From assembly GCA_022710975.1 (NCBI GenBank), contig JAKLGA010000011.1, positions 113,842 to 177,841 on the forward strand: 64,000 nucleotides of DNA, written 5' to 3'. Below, one piece after another: positions 32,527 through 40,233 of the stretch (within the stretch, counting starts at the first letter, position 1; every line of letters begins with the position of its first letter). Position numbers and translations under genes: made by a program. The stretch is from Myxococcota bacterium. Lineage in GTDB: Bacteria > Myxococcota > B64-G9. Below the pieces are notes generated by a model. That model saw only the letters and a program-made list of their open reading frames with translations, was not told the DNA's origin and did not search any database.

Positions 32527-34398
32527 TCAGCCCTTGCCCTTGCCCGTGGGCGGCGGCTCGGCCGCCGGGCCCACGGCCACCGCCGGCAGGCTGGCCGAGC
32601 TGGCCGCGCCGAGCAGCCGCTCGCGCAGCCGGGCCGCCGTCCGCTCGGCCAGCGCGGCCACCTCTGGCTCGGGCAGGCCCGCTTTGAGCTCGGCCTGCAG
32701 GAGGCGGTAGACCGCGATGGAGCCCGAGGCCGCCAGCCCGTGCAGGATGACCTTCTTGTGCTCGAGGAGCTGCTTGCGCTGCAGCAGGCTCGTGCGGCGC
32801 AGCTCGGCCAGGAAGTACTCCAGGGCCTCGGGCGCGTTGGTCGCGGCCAGCGCGGCGTAGATGGCCGCCTGCTCCTGGGCCGTGCGCCCCTCGAAGGTCG
32901 GCTGCCCGACCAGGGCCAGCAGGGTGCGCCTGGCCGTGGTCGGATCGAAGTTGAGCATGAGCCGGGCCGCGGTCATGCGCACCTGGGACTCGGCGTCGCC
33001 CAGCGCGCGCACCACGTACGGGCCCGCGCTGGGGTCGGCCCCGTCGCCGATGGCGGCCAGGGCCTCCAGGCGCAGCGCCAGGTTGGGGTGGTTGAGCAGG
33101 CCGAGCATGAGGGTGGTCTTCTCCGCCGGGGCCACGCAGCCGACCAGGTAGAGCATGTCCCGGACCAGGTTGGCCTTGGGGCTCTTCAGCCGCTCGACGT
33201 ACAGCGGGAGGTGGGTCGGGCCGAAGGCCGCCAGGCGGTCGCACACCAGCTTGCGCGCCTCGGGGCGGTTCATGCGTTCGAGCGTCTCGAGCAGCGGCTG
33301 GACGCTCTTCGCGTCCAGGCAGGCCAGGTAGGTGGCGGCGTGGCGCTGGAGCTCGGGGGCCGGATTCGAGTCGAGCACGTCCGCCACCCGGCCCAGGCGA
33401 GACACCTCGGCCATGCGCGCGCGCAGGCCGTGCGCCGTGTGGTTGGCCACCGCCAGGCTGCCGGCCGGCAGGGCGGAGCGGGCCAGCGCGTCGAGCTTGG
33501 CCACCAGGCGCCCGATGGCCTCGAGGTTGCCCTGCAACAGGAAGGAGTCCAGGAGCTGGGTGAAGGCCGACGCCAGGAGCTCGGCCAGCTTCAGATCCGG
33601 CTCCTCGTCGAACAGCTCGACCAGGATCTCGCCCATGCGTGGCAGGAGCTTGTGGGTCTCGTCCTGATCGAGCTCGAACTGGGCGCGCATCTGATCCTCG
33701 ACCGTGGCCGGCTTGCCCTGCACCGCCAACCCGCCCATCTGGCCCACGTCCTTGAGCTGCAGCTCGAGGTCGTCGAGGGACACGCGCGCGAACTGCAGCG
33801 AGTCGGCGCTGGTCGTGCTCATGCGCTGGTAGAGGTGATCGACGATGGCCGACACCTCGACCTGGGCCTCGGCGCCCTCGGCCTCGCTCCCCAGGGCGAA
33901 GGAGTCCATGACCACGTGCTCGATGTGCTTGAAGTCCTTCTGCCACATCAGGCTGGCGACGTCATCCTCCACCCTGGCGGCGTCTCGCGGGGCGCTCAGG
34001 CAGACCATGGCGAAGCCCAGCAGCTCCTCCGGAGGCAGGCCCTGGCGGAAGGTCAGGACGCGGACTCCGTCCCGGTGGAAGCGCAGCGCCAGGTTGTGCT
34101 CGTCCGACTCCTCCTCGTACACCTGCTGGTTCAGGTAGGAGAAGGAGCGGGACTCGACCCTCAGGGCGACGTTCGGCACCCGCTCCAGGAGGGAGGCCAG
34201 GAGCGCGTGGGGCGCCTGGATGAAGGCCAGGTGCTGGGCGGGGTTGTGCCTGTACAACGCTATGTTCTTGGTCGATTTTTTGAATTGCGCAAAGAAGTCT
34301 CGCAGCTGGGCGGCCCGCTGGCCCGCCTCGGTCACGCCCGGGTCGTCCTGCAGGGTGGGCGGGGCGGCCAGGGCGGGTGCTTCGGCATCAGACCCCAT
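32527..34398 (-). CDS. HEAT-like repeat protein of unknown function
   Basis: 623 residues from the ATG at 34398; an in-frame TTG at 34512 would add 38 residues but these look non-coding. The first 200 residues are mixed alpha/beta, with FFAQFKKSTKNIALYRHNP near residue 32. The text from about residue 330 onward shows helical repeats of about 35-40 residues (for example LALRLEALAAIGDGADPS, then VRALGDAESQVRMTAARLML), typical of HEAT or PBS-lyase scaffolds. A Pro/Gly-rich tail ends the protein. It is probably co-expressed with the downstream HD protein and may scaffold it. Confidence 0.72.
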   Translation of the reverse strand: MGSDAEAPALAAPPTLQDDPGVTEAGQRAAQLRDFFAQFKKSTKNIALYRHNPAQHLAFIQAPHALLASLLERVPNVALRVESRSFSYLNQQVYEEESDEHNLALRFHRDGVRVLTFRQGLPPEELLGFAMVCLSAPRDAARVEDDVASLMWQKDFKHIEHVVMDSFALGSEAEGAEAQVEVSAIVDHLYQRMSTTSADSLQFARVSLDDLELQLKDVGQMGGLAVQGKPATVEDQMRAQFELDQDETHKLLPRMGEILVELFDEEPDLKLAELLASAFTQLLDSFLLQGNLEAIGRLVAKLDALARSALPAGSLAVANHTAHGLRARMAEVSRLGRVADVLDSNPAPELQRHAATYLACLDAKSVQPLLETLERMNRPEARKLVCDRLAAFGPTHLPLYVERLKSPKANLVRDMLYLVGCVAPAEKTTLMLGLLNHPNLALRLEALAAIGDGADPSAGPYVVRALGDAESQVRMTAARLMLNFDPTTARRTLLALVGQPTFEGRTAQEQAAIYAALAATNAPEALEYFLAELRRTSLLQRKQLLEHKKVILHGLAASGSIAVYRLLQAELKAGLPEPEVAALAERTAARLRERLLGAASSASLPAVAVGPAAEPPPTGKGKG

Positions 34399-34690
34399 GC
34401 AGACAGAGTACGCTACGGCGGGGACGAGGTCATCAGAAACTTGCGCCGCCTGCCTGCGCGGCCACGAGATCGGTGCGTCTTTGCCGTTGACTAGGGGCGC
34501 CAAACCTGACAATATCTCTCCGAATAGGGCGCACGCCGCAAGGGCCCGCCCTCAGGGTGGATTTTCGCAGGGTCGACAAGTTAGGGCCTTCTTGTGTACC
34601 TGGGTGCGTCCCCATCCCCCCCGACACCTGGGAACCTCGAAGGCCCACTTTTTTTGCCTGCCGCGCGCCTCCGGGGCGTCCCAGGCAATG
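34399..34690. other. Intergenic region with long-range inverted repeat and T-run
   Basis: No convincing gene lies between the HEAT-protein start and the tRNA promoter. On the plus strand GGGCCTTC (34584-34591) and GAAGGCCC (34639-34646) are perfect inverse complements, followed by seven T at 34649-34655, like a terminator with a ~47-base loop. No plus-strand transcript is otherwise known here, so an unannotated small RNA or a chance feature are both possible. Confidence 0.3.
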
Positions 34691-34691
34691 C

Positions 34692-34720
34692 TTGACATCC
34701 CCTGGGGCCTTTGTTAGACA
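34692..34720 (+). promoter_or_regulatory. Strong promoter of the tRNA-Ser(GCU)/tRNA-Arg/tadA unit
   Basis: A perfect -35 TTGACA (34692-34697), a 17-base spacer and TAGACA (34715-34720) stand about 42 bases upstream of the first tRNA. Placement and strength fit a stable-RNA promoter. Confidence 0.65.
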
Positions 34721-34762
34721 ACGGCACCTGCGAGGTTCCTTGGCAACAGAACGCTCGGGTTT

Positions 34763-34850
<88 letters not shown>

Positions 34851-34858
34851 TTGGACAT

Positions 34859-34932
34859 ACGCCCATAGCTCAGCTGGATAGAGCGTCGGACTACGAATCC
34901 GAAGGTCAGAGGTTCAAATCCTCTTGGGCGTG
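34859..34932 (+). tRNA. tRNA-Arg(ACG)
   Basis: 74 bases. Acceptor ACGCCCA (34859-34865) pairs with TGGGCGT (34925-34931), discriminator G. The anticodon stem TCGGA/TCCGA frames CTACGAA, giving anticodon ACG, and the T-arm is GGTTCAAATCC. A34 of this tRNA is the substrate of TadA, whose gene starts 10 bases downstream. CCA is not encoded. Confidence 0.97.
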
Positions 34933-34942
34933 TTTCTTCAGG

Positions 34943-35410
34943 ATGAGCGAGCGGGATCAGGCCCACATGCAGCTGGCGCTCGAGCAGGCCCGCCTGGCCT
35001 TCGACGAGGGCGAGGTGCCGGTCGGGGCCGTGATCGTCCTGGACGATCGGGTGATCGCCGCGGGCCGCAACGGCAAGGAACGCCTGCGCGATCCGACCGC
35101 CCACGCCGAGGTGCTGGCGCTGCGCCAGGCCGCGGAGCGGCTGGGCCGCTGGCGGCTGTCGGGGTGCAGCCTGCTGGTCACCCTGGAGCCCTGCGTCATG
35201 TGCATGGGGGCGGCCGTGTCGGCCCGCATCGAGCGCCTGGTGTTCGGGTGCGCAGATCCCAAGGCCGGCGCCGCGCGCTCCCTGTACCGGCTCGGCGAGG
35301 ACGTCCGCCTGAACCACCGTTTCGCGGTCGAGGGCGGCCTGCTGGCCGACGAGGCCGCCGAGCTGCTGCGCGCCTTCTTCAGGCGCAAGCGCACCGAGAG
35401 CGTTCTTTGA
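34943..35410 (+). CDS. tadA: tRNA-specific adenosine-34 deaminase TadA
   Basis: 155 residues. The zinc-dependent deaminase motifs are intact: HAEVLAL (zinc His and proton-shuttle Glu) and LEPCVMCMGA (two zinc Cys). The enzyme converts A34 of tRNA-Arg(ACG) to inosine, so one tRNA can read CGU, CGC and CGA. It is encoded only 10 bases after that very tRNA gene, with no promoter between and only a weak AGG before the ATG, so it is likely expressed from the tRNA transcript after processing. The length is normal. Confidence 0.95.
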   Translation: MSERDQAHMQLALEQARLAFDEGEVPVGAVIVLDDRVIAAGRNGKERLRDPTAHAEVLALRQAAERLGRWRLSGCSLLVTLEPCVMCMGAAVSARIERLVFGCADPKAGAARSLYRLGEDVRLNHRFAVEGGLLADEAAELLRAFFRRKRTESVL

Positions 35411-35474
35411 AAGCTTGACGCCGCGAGATCGGCAGGCCGAGCGGGGCGCTCCCCGTGGGCCTCGCGCCGTCCGT

Positions 35475-35560
35475 GGAGAGATGGCCGAGAGGTCGATGGC
35501 GCCCGCCTCGAAAGCGGGTGTACCCTACGGGTACCGGGGGTTCGAATCCCTCTCTCTCCG
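35475..35560 (+). tRNA. tRNA-Ser(CGA)
   Basis: 86 bases. Acceptor GGAGAGA (35475-35481) pairs with TCTCTCC (35553-35559), discriminator G. The anticodon stem CCCGC/GCGGG frames CTCGAAA, giving anticodon CGA for UCG. Long variable arm with stem GTACCC/GGGTAC. CCA is not encoded. Confidence 0.97.
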
Positions 35561-35600
35561 TTGTTGCAAGGGCGCGACCGCCGGCCGACCGATCGATCGA

Positions 35601-35685
35601 GGAGAGATGCCCGAGAGGCCGAAGGGGTACGATTGGAAATCGTATGAGCCGCAAGGCTCCGAGGGTTCGAATCCCTCTCTCTCCG
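35601..35685 (+). tRNA. tRNA-Ser(GGA)
   Basis: 85 bases. Acceptor GGAGAGA (35601-35607) pairs with TCTCTCC (35678-35684), discriminator G. The anticodon stem TACGA/TCGTA frames TTGGAAA, giving anticodon GGA for UCC/UCU. The variable arm is GAGCC/GGCTC. It is followed after about 11 bases by the SRP RNA. Confidence 0.97.
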
Positions 35686-35696
35686 TGAACGCGGCC

Positions 35697-35808
35697 TGGG
35701 GTGGCTGGGTCCTGCGCAACGGCGGGTTATCAACCCCGTCAGGCCCGGAAGGGAGCAGCGGTCGTAACTTCGTCCGTGTGATGCAGGCTCTCCTGGCCAC
35801 CCCTTTTT
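35697..35808 (+). ncRNA. ffs: Signal recognition particle RNA, small bacterial (4.5S) type
   Basis: The conserved Ffh-binding tip is clear: GTCAGGCCCGGAAGGGAGCAGC around 35739-35759 (split here as GTCAGGCCCGGAAGG and GAGCAGC). The terminal helix is GGGGTGG-CTGG (from 35698) with CTGG-CCACCCC (to 35803), followed by a T-run (35804-35808) that would end transcription. The order ffs-dnaX-ybaB-recR is a widespread bacterial arrangement. Ends are approximate. Confidence 0.93.
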
Positions 35809-35838
35809 ATTCACTCGACCTGCGTCCGTGAGGGCGAC

Positions 35839-37638
35839 ATGTCATACCTGGTGCTGGCGCGCAAGTACCGGCCGACCACCTTCGACGAGGTGGTGGGCCA
35901 GGAGGGCGTGGTCCGCACGCTCAAGAATGCCATCGGGATGTCGCGGGTGGCCCACGCCTACCTGTTCACCGGCGCCCGCGGCGTGGGCAAGACCACCATC
36001 GCCCGCATCCTGGCCCGGGCGCTCAACTGCGCGCAGGGGCCCACCGCCACGCCCGACAACACCTGCCCGGTGTGCCAGGAGATCATCCGCGGCGCCTCCC
36101 CGGACGTGTTCGAGATCGACGGCGCCTCCAACACCGGCGTCGACGACGTGCGCCAGCTCCGGGACAACTTGCAGTACATGCCGGCCCGCAGCCGCTTCAA
36201 GATCTACATCATCGACGAAGTGCACATGCTGTCGGTCAGCGCCTTCAACGCGCTGCTGAAGACGCTGGAGGAGCCGCCGGCGCACGTGAAGTTCATCTTC
36301 GCCACCACCGAGCCGCACAAGATCCCGGTCACCGTGCTGTCGCGCTGCCAGCGCTTCGACTTCAAGCGCATCCCCACCGCCGGCATCCAGGCGCACCTGG
36401 AAGGGCTGCTGCAGCGCGAGGCGCTGGTCATCGAGCCCGAGGGCCTGCGCCTCATCGCCCGCCAGGCGGCCGGCTCCATGCGCGACGCGCTCAGCCTGAC
36501 CGATCAGGTGCTGGCCTTCGGCGGCCAGCGCATCAGCACGGCCGAGGTGCAGGCCGCGCTCGGGCTGGCCGCGGACGTCGTCCACGAGGCGGTGCTGGAG
36601 GCGGTGCTGGATCGGCAGCCCGAGGCGCTCATGCGCCTGGTCGAGCGGTTGTTCGACGAGGGCCACGACCTCAAGCGCTTCCTGGACGGCCTGCTGGGCT
36701 ACGCCCACCACATGATCCTGTTCCGCACGCTCGGCGACGCGGGCGAGCTGCTGGAGCTGCTGCCCGAGGAGCGCCAGCGGCTCTCCAGGCTGGCCGCGCG
36801 GGCCGAGGCGCTGCGCTGGCACCAGGTCTTCGACGTGCTGCTGCGGGCGGCCGAGGAGCTGGCCCGCAGCCCCTTCCCGCGCCTGATCCTGGAGACCGCG
36901 CTGCTGCGGCTGGTGACCCTGGAGTCCGCGGTGGGGCTGGACAGCCTGGTCCAGCGCCTGGAGGCGCTGGCCGCCAGGGTGGGCGGCGGGGGCGGCCCGG
37001 GCGGCGGGGGGACCGGGACGGCCAGGACGGGGGAGAAGACCGAGCGACGTGCCCCGCCGGCGAACGCGCAGGCGGTGCCTGCCCGCCCCGCCGCGCCGGC
37101 TGCGACGCAGGTGCCGGCCGCGGCGCCTGCTCCGGCCGCGGGCCCGGCTCCGGCCGCGGCCCCGGCTCCGGCGCCCAGCGCGGCCCCCCCGGCGGCGTCG
37201 CCGGCCGCCTCCAGCCGGGTGGCCCTCGACGATCCGCAGGCCTGGGAGAAGCTGGTGGCCTTCATCAGCCAGCGCCGCCCGTCCCTGGGCTCGTTCCTGA
37301 CGCACGCGACGCTGCGCGAGCTGACGAAGGGCCGGCTGCGGGTGGCGCTCGAGCCCGGCTCGTTCTTCGCCGATCAGATGCGCGCCAAGCGCAACCAGGC
37401 CGACCTCAACCGCTTCGCCAGCGAGTGCCTGGGCCAGCCCACCGAGGTGGTGATCGAGGACCGCGGGAGCGGCGACGGCCCGACCCTCAGCCAGACCCGC
37501 GAGGTGGCCCAGCAGGAGGCCCGCGACGAGCAGCGCGAGAAGGCGATCAACCACCCCATGGTCCAGGAGGCCATCCGGGTGTTCGGCGCCGAGGTGGCCG
37601 CGGTGCGCACCGAGCCCGACCCGGAGCCCTCGAGGTGA
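35839..37638 (+). CDS. dnaX: DNA polymerase III subunits gamma/tau
   Basis: 599 residues, ATG after GAGGG. The AAA+ clamp-loader core (residues 1-360) has the start MSYLVLARKYRPTTFDEVVGQ, Walker A GARGVGKTT, a zinc-binding cluster (CAQGPTATPDNTCPVC), Walker B IIDEVHML and sensor 1 TTEPHKIP. A Pro/Ala-rich linker (about residues 385-455) leads to a tau-like C-terminal domain. The protein loads the beta clamp and organises the replisome. No obvious A-run frameshift signal for a separate gamma was noticed. It starts an operon with ybaB and recR. Confidence 0.97.
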   Translation: MSYLVLARKYRPTTFDEVVGQEGVVRTLKNAIGMSRVAHAYLFTGARGVGKTTIARILARALNCAQGPTATPDNTCPVCQEIIRGASPDVFEIDGASNTGVDDVRQLRDNLQYMPARSRFKIYIIDEVHMLSVSAFNALLKTLEEPPAHVKFIFATTEPHKIPVTVLSRCQRFDFKRIPTAGIQAHLEGLLQREALVIEPEGLRLIARQAAGSMRDALSLTDQVLAFGGQRISTAEVQAALGLAADVVHEAVLEAVLDRQPEALMRLVERLFDEGHDLKRFLDGLLGYAHHMILFRTLGDAGELLELLPEERQRLSRLAARAEALRWHQVFDVLLRAAEELARSPFPRLILETALLRLVTLESAVGLDSLVQRLEALAARVGGGGGPGGGGTGTARTGEKTERRAPPANAQAVPARPAAPAATQVPAAAPAPAAGPAPAAAPAPAPSAAPPAASPAASSRVALDDPQAWEKLVAFISQRRPSLGSFLTHATLRELTKGRLRVALEPGSFFADQMRAKRNQADLNRFASECLGQPTEVVIEDRGSGDGPTLSQTREVAQQEARDEQREKAINHPMVQEAIRVFGAEVAAVRTEPDPEPSR

Positions 37639-37642
37639 GCCC

Positions 37643-37999
37643 ATGCCGTCCGGATTTCCCCCAGCCTTCGAGGACGCGATCAAGCAGGCCCAGGCCTTCG
37701 CCGAGCGCCTCGGCCGCCTGAAGCAGGAGGCGGCCCAGCGCAAGGTCGAGGCCAGCGCCGGCGGCGGCATGGTGCGGGTCGTGGCCGACGGGGCCGGTCG
37801 GGTGCACGAGGTGCGCATCGAGCCCCAGGTGGTGGCCGCAGGCGATCTGGAGATGCTCCAGGACCTGGTGGTGGCCGCGGTGAACCAGGCCCTGGCGGAG
37901 GCCCGCCGGCAGTCCCAGGAGGCCCTGAAGGAGGCCTCGGGCGGGCTGCCGCTGGGTGGGCTCTCCGATCTGCTGGGCGGGCTCGGCGGGCCGGGCTGA
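37643..37999 (+). CDS. ybaB: Nucleoid-associated protein YbaB/EbfC
   Basis: 118 residues. The YbaB/EbfC pattern is present: an N-terminal helix (FEDAIKQAQAFAERLGRLKQ), the strand region GGGMVRVVADGAGRVHEVRIEPQVV, and a C-terminal helix DLVVAAVNQALAEARRQ. It forms dimers that bind DNA. It is conserved between dnaX and recR here as elsewhere; the gap to dnaX is four bases. Confidence 0.93.
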   Translation: MPSGFPPAFEDAIKQAQAFAERLGRLKQEAAQRKVEASAGGGMVRVVADGAGRVHEVRIEPQVVAAGDLEMLQDLVVAAVNQALAEARRQSQEALKEASGGLPLGGLSDLLGGLGGPG

Positions 38000-38015
38000 G
38001 CCGGGGAGGGCGGGC

Positions 38016-38603
38016 GTGTCCGAGTCCATGAAACGCCTGGTGGGCCTGCTGCGCCAGCTCCCCGGAGTGGGCGAGAAAACCGCCCAGCGCCTGGTGATGG
38101 CCCTGCTGAACGCCGGGCCCGACTTCGGCCCGGCGCTCGCGGACGCGGTGCGCGAGGTGGCGGAGCGGGTGCGGCCCTGCGGGGTGTGCGGCAACCTGAC
38201 CGAGGAGAGCCCGTGCGAGCTGTGCGCGGATCCGCGCCGCGAGCGCGGCCTGCTGTGCGTGGTGGAGCGGGTGCCGGATCTGCTGGCCATCGAGGCCAGC
38301 CACGAGTACCGCGGGCTGTACCACGTGCTGGGCGGGTCGCTGAGCCCGCTCGACGGCGTGGGGCCGGACGAGCTGCGGGTGGAGGGGCTGCTCGCGCGCC
38401 TGCCGGGCGAGGTGCGCGAGGTGATCCTGGCCACCTCGGCCAGCGTCGAGGGCGAGGCCACCGCGCTGTACCTCAAGCGGCGCCTCTCGGCCCTGGGGCT
38501 GAAGGTCACCCGCATCGCCTCGGGCATCCCCGTGGGCGGCGAGCTCGAGTACGTGGACCGCGGCACGCTCGGCCGCGCGCTGGCCGGCCGGAGGGAGCTG
38601 TGA
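38016..38603 (+). CDS. recR: Recombination mediator protein RecR
   Basis: 195 residues from a GTG at 38016, five bases after GGGGAGGG; an ATG at 38028 is the alternative. Helix-hairpin-helix LRQLPGVGEKTAQRLV, the zinc finger C-G-V-C, then CELC, the Toprim segment (LLCVVERVPDLLAIE) and a Walker-B-like tail are present. It acts with RecF/RecO in loading RecA at gaps. The stop overlaps the next GTG. Confidence 0.95.
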   Translation: MSESMKRLVGLLRQLPGVGEKTAQRLVMALLNAGPDFGPALADAVREVAERVRPCGVCGNLTEESPCELCADPRRERGLLCVVERVPDLLAIEASHEYRGLYHVLGGSLSPLDGVGPDELRVEGLLARLPGEVREVILATSASVEGEATALYLKRRLSALGLKVTRIASGIPVGGELEYVDRGTLGRALAGRREL

Positions 38604-39163
38604 GCGAGGGGGGCGGGCTGCACCCCGCCGTCGGGCTGCATGTCCTTGTCCGGCAGGTGGCCGAGCGCCAGCTCCACGCCCTCGGCCTCATCCGCCTGGG
38701 GCTCGGGGGGCTCACCCTGGTGATGCTCGCCAGCGCACTCGTGCTGGGCGCGCCGCTCGACGCGGGCCTCGGCCTGGGCGCGCCGCTCTGGCTCGAGGGC
38801 GGCCTGGTCGGGCTCGGGGCGCTGCTGCTGGCCGTGGCCGTGCCCCTCTCCCGGCGGCGGCTGCTCGCGCCCGCGCGGGTGCAGGCCGCGGACCGGGAGC
38901 AGCTCGAGGCCTGGGGGCTGCCCAAGGACGTGCCGCTCAGGGTGGGCCGCCAGGCGGTCTTCCTGACGCGCTACACGGCCGGGTGCGTGGTGGCCTGGGG
39001 GCTGGCCTCGGCCGTGGGGTTGTACGGCCTGATGGCGGGGCTGCTGGGCGCGTCCGCCTGGGTGACCGGGGTGCTGTTCGCGGCCGCCGCCTTCACGCTC
39101 GTGCTCCTGCCCGCCGAGCGGGCCCGCCTGTTCGCGATCCTGGAGGAGTTCCAGGGAGACTAG
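38600..39163 (+). CDS. Four-helix membrane protein of unknown function
   Basis: 187 residues from a GTG overlapping the recR stop (GTGA). Hydrophobic segments lie at about residues 28-50, 58-78, 124-144 and 148-166, with a basic cytoplasmic loop (RRRLLAPARVQAADREQ) in the middle. No family is recognised. Coupling to recR implies co-expression rather than a proven shared role. Confidence 0.65.
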   Translation: MSEGGGLHPAVGLHVLVRQVAERQLHALGLIRLGLGGLTLVMLASALVLGAPLDAGLGLGAPLWLEGGLVGLGALLLAVAVPLSRRRLLAPARVQAADREQLEAWGLPKDVPLRVGRQAVFLTRYTAGCVVAWGLASAVGLYGLMAGLLGASAWVTGVLFAAAAFTLVLLPAERARLFAILEEFQGD

Positions 39164-39172
39164 GAGGGAACG

Positions 39173-39628
39173 ATGAAGGTCCGTTTCGTGGCGCTCAAGG
39201 GGATGCCGCCCGTGTGCTGTTGCTGCGGGGCGGAGGCCGACACGGCCATCGACTACCCGGGCTACTACGTCCAGGGGAACAAGCGCCACTCGAACAACAT
39301 GAAGCTGCCCTACTGCCGCCCCTGCCGCGCGCACGCGGAGTACATGCAGTCGAACTGGTTCTTCATCCTGCTCGTCTTCCTCACCCTCGGGCTCTTCTAC
39401 CTGGTCGTCGTGGCGATCAACAAGTTCGTCAAGGAGCCGAAGGCGCGCCGGGAGATGGCGCACCCCGGCTGCACGCGGATGAAGAAGGTCTTCTACACCT
39501 ACAGCGCGGAGGGGCACACCTTCGAGGTGGAGTGCCCCGCCTTCGTGCGGGCCGTGGCCGAGGCCAACCCGGACTGCCTGCACCGGACCCCCGAGGTCGA
39601 GGCCTTCCTGAACCAGCCGGCCAGGTAG
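39173..39628 (+). CDS. Small membrane protein with N-terminal Cys cluster
   Basis: 151 residues, ATG after GGAGGG. The N-terminal part has VCCCCGAEAD and later YCRPC, a likely zinc site. A hydrophobic segment follows (FFILLVFLTLGLFYLVVVAI), and the soluble C-terminal part contains two more Cys. No family is recognised. The stop codon lies at the edge of a hairpin shared with the convergent gene. Confidence 0.65.
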   Translation: MKVRFVALKGMPPVCCCCGAEADTAIDYPGYYVQGNKRHSNNMKLPYCRPCRAHAEYMQSNWFFILLVFLTLGLFYLVVVAINKFVKEPKARREMAHPGCTRMKKVFYTYSAEGHTFEVECPAFVRAVAEANPDCLHRTPEVEAFLNQPAR

Positions 39629-39654
39629 GGGCGGGTTTCCAAACCCGCCCCCTA
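39626..39654. repeat. Hairpin between convergent genes (bidirectional terminator or REP-like element)
   Basis: GGGGCGGGTTT (39628-39638) and AAACCCGCCCC (39641-39651) are perfect inverse complements with only CC between; flanking TAG and CTA extend the symmetry and are the stop codons of the two convergent genes. There is no T-run. The sequence resembles short palindromic intergenic repeats common in environmental bacterial genomes, which needs a genome-wide count. Confidence 0.5.
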
Positions 39655-40125
39655 CGCCGTGCTGCTCGAGCCGTCGCCGGAGGCGGGCGGTGGGGTGGCG
39701 GTGGCGCCGGGCTGCGCGGGCTCGGCCGCGGGCTGGTCGGGCGGGGGCGGGGGCTTCAGCATCGCGTCCACGAGATCCAGGTTCCTGCGATCCCCGGCCA
39801 TGCGGAAGCCCTCGCGGGCGAACATGAGCTTGCCCAGCTCCAGGGCCTTCTCCGCGAGCCTGCCCCACTCGCCGTCCTTGTCTTCTTTGCCCAGGCACTT
39901 CAGGCAGCGCCGGAGCAGGAAGGCGTCCCCCTCGTCGATGGCCCGGGCCATGACCCTCTCCAGGCCCTTCACGTCCCTGGCCTTGTCGAAGAAGTCGATC
40001 GCGTCCGAGAGCCAGCCGGCCGCCAGGTACTCCTCGGCCTGGGCGGACAGGCCCGCGGGGGTCGCGTCCTTGGCGTACAGCCGCTTGGTCTTCTCCTTGA
40101 CGTCGGGCAGGGCCGCCTTGGTCAT
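39652..40125 (-). CDS. Small helical (TPR-like) protein with Pro-rich tail
   Basis: 157 residues, ATG after GGGAGGAG. The first ~115 residues are helical pairs (AEEYLAAGWLSDAIDFFDKA, then KALELGKLMFAREGFRMAGD) resembling TPR or SEL1-like repeats. A Pro/Ala-rich low-complexity tail follows. No signal peptide was seen. Function unknown. Confidence 0.65.
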   Translation of the reverse strand: MTKAALPDVKEKTKRLYAKDATPAGLSAQAEEYLAAGWLSDAIDFFDKARDVKGLERVMARAIDEGDAFLLRRCLKCLGKEDKDGEWGRLAEKALELGKLMFAREGFRMAGDRRNLDLVDAMLKPPPPPDQPAAEPAQPGATATPPPASGDGSSSTA

Positions 40126-40233
40126 GGCTCTCCTCCCAGGAGCGCGCGTGCGCGCCCGGGGAACCTAGCGCATTTCCCCGCCTGCCTCAAGCCGACCGCT
40201 TGCCGTCCCATCCGGGCCGCGGGTTGATCGGGC

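Noticed and set aside
34399..34512. N-terminal extension of the HEAT-like protein from a TTG at 34512
   Set aside because: The extra residues are basic and unlike the protein, and the ATG at 34398 gives a natural N-terminus. It remains possible but less likely.
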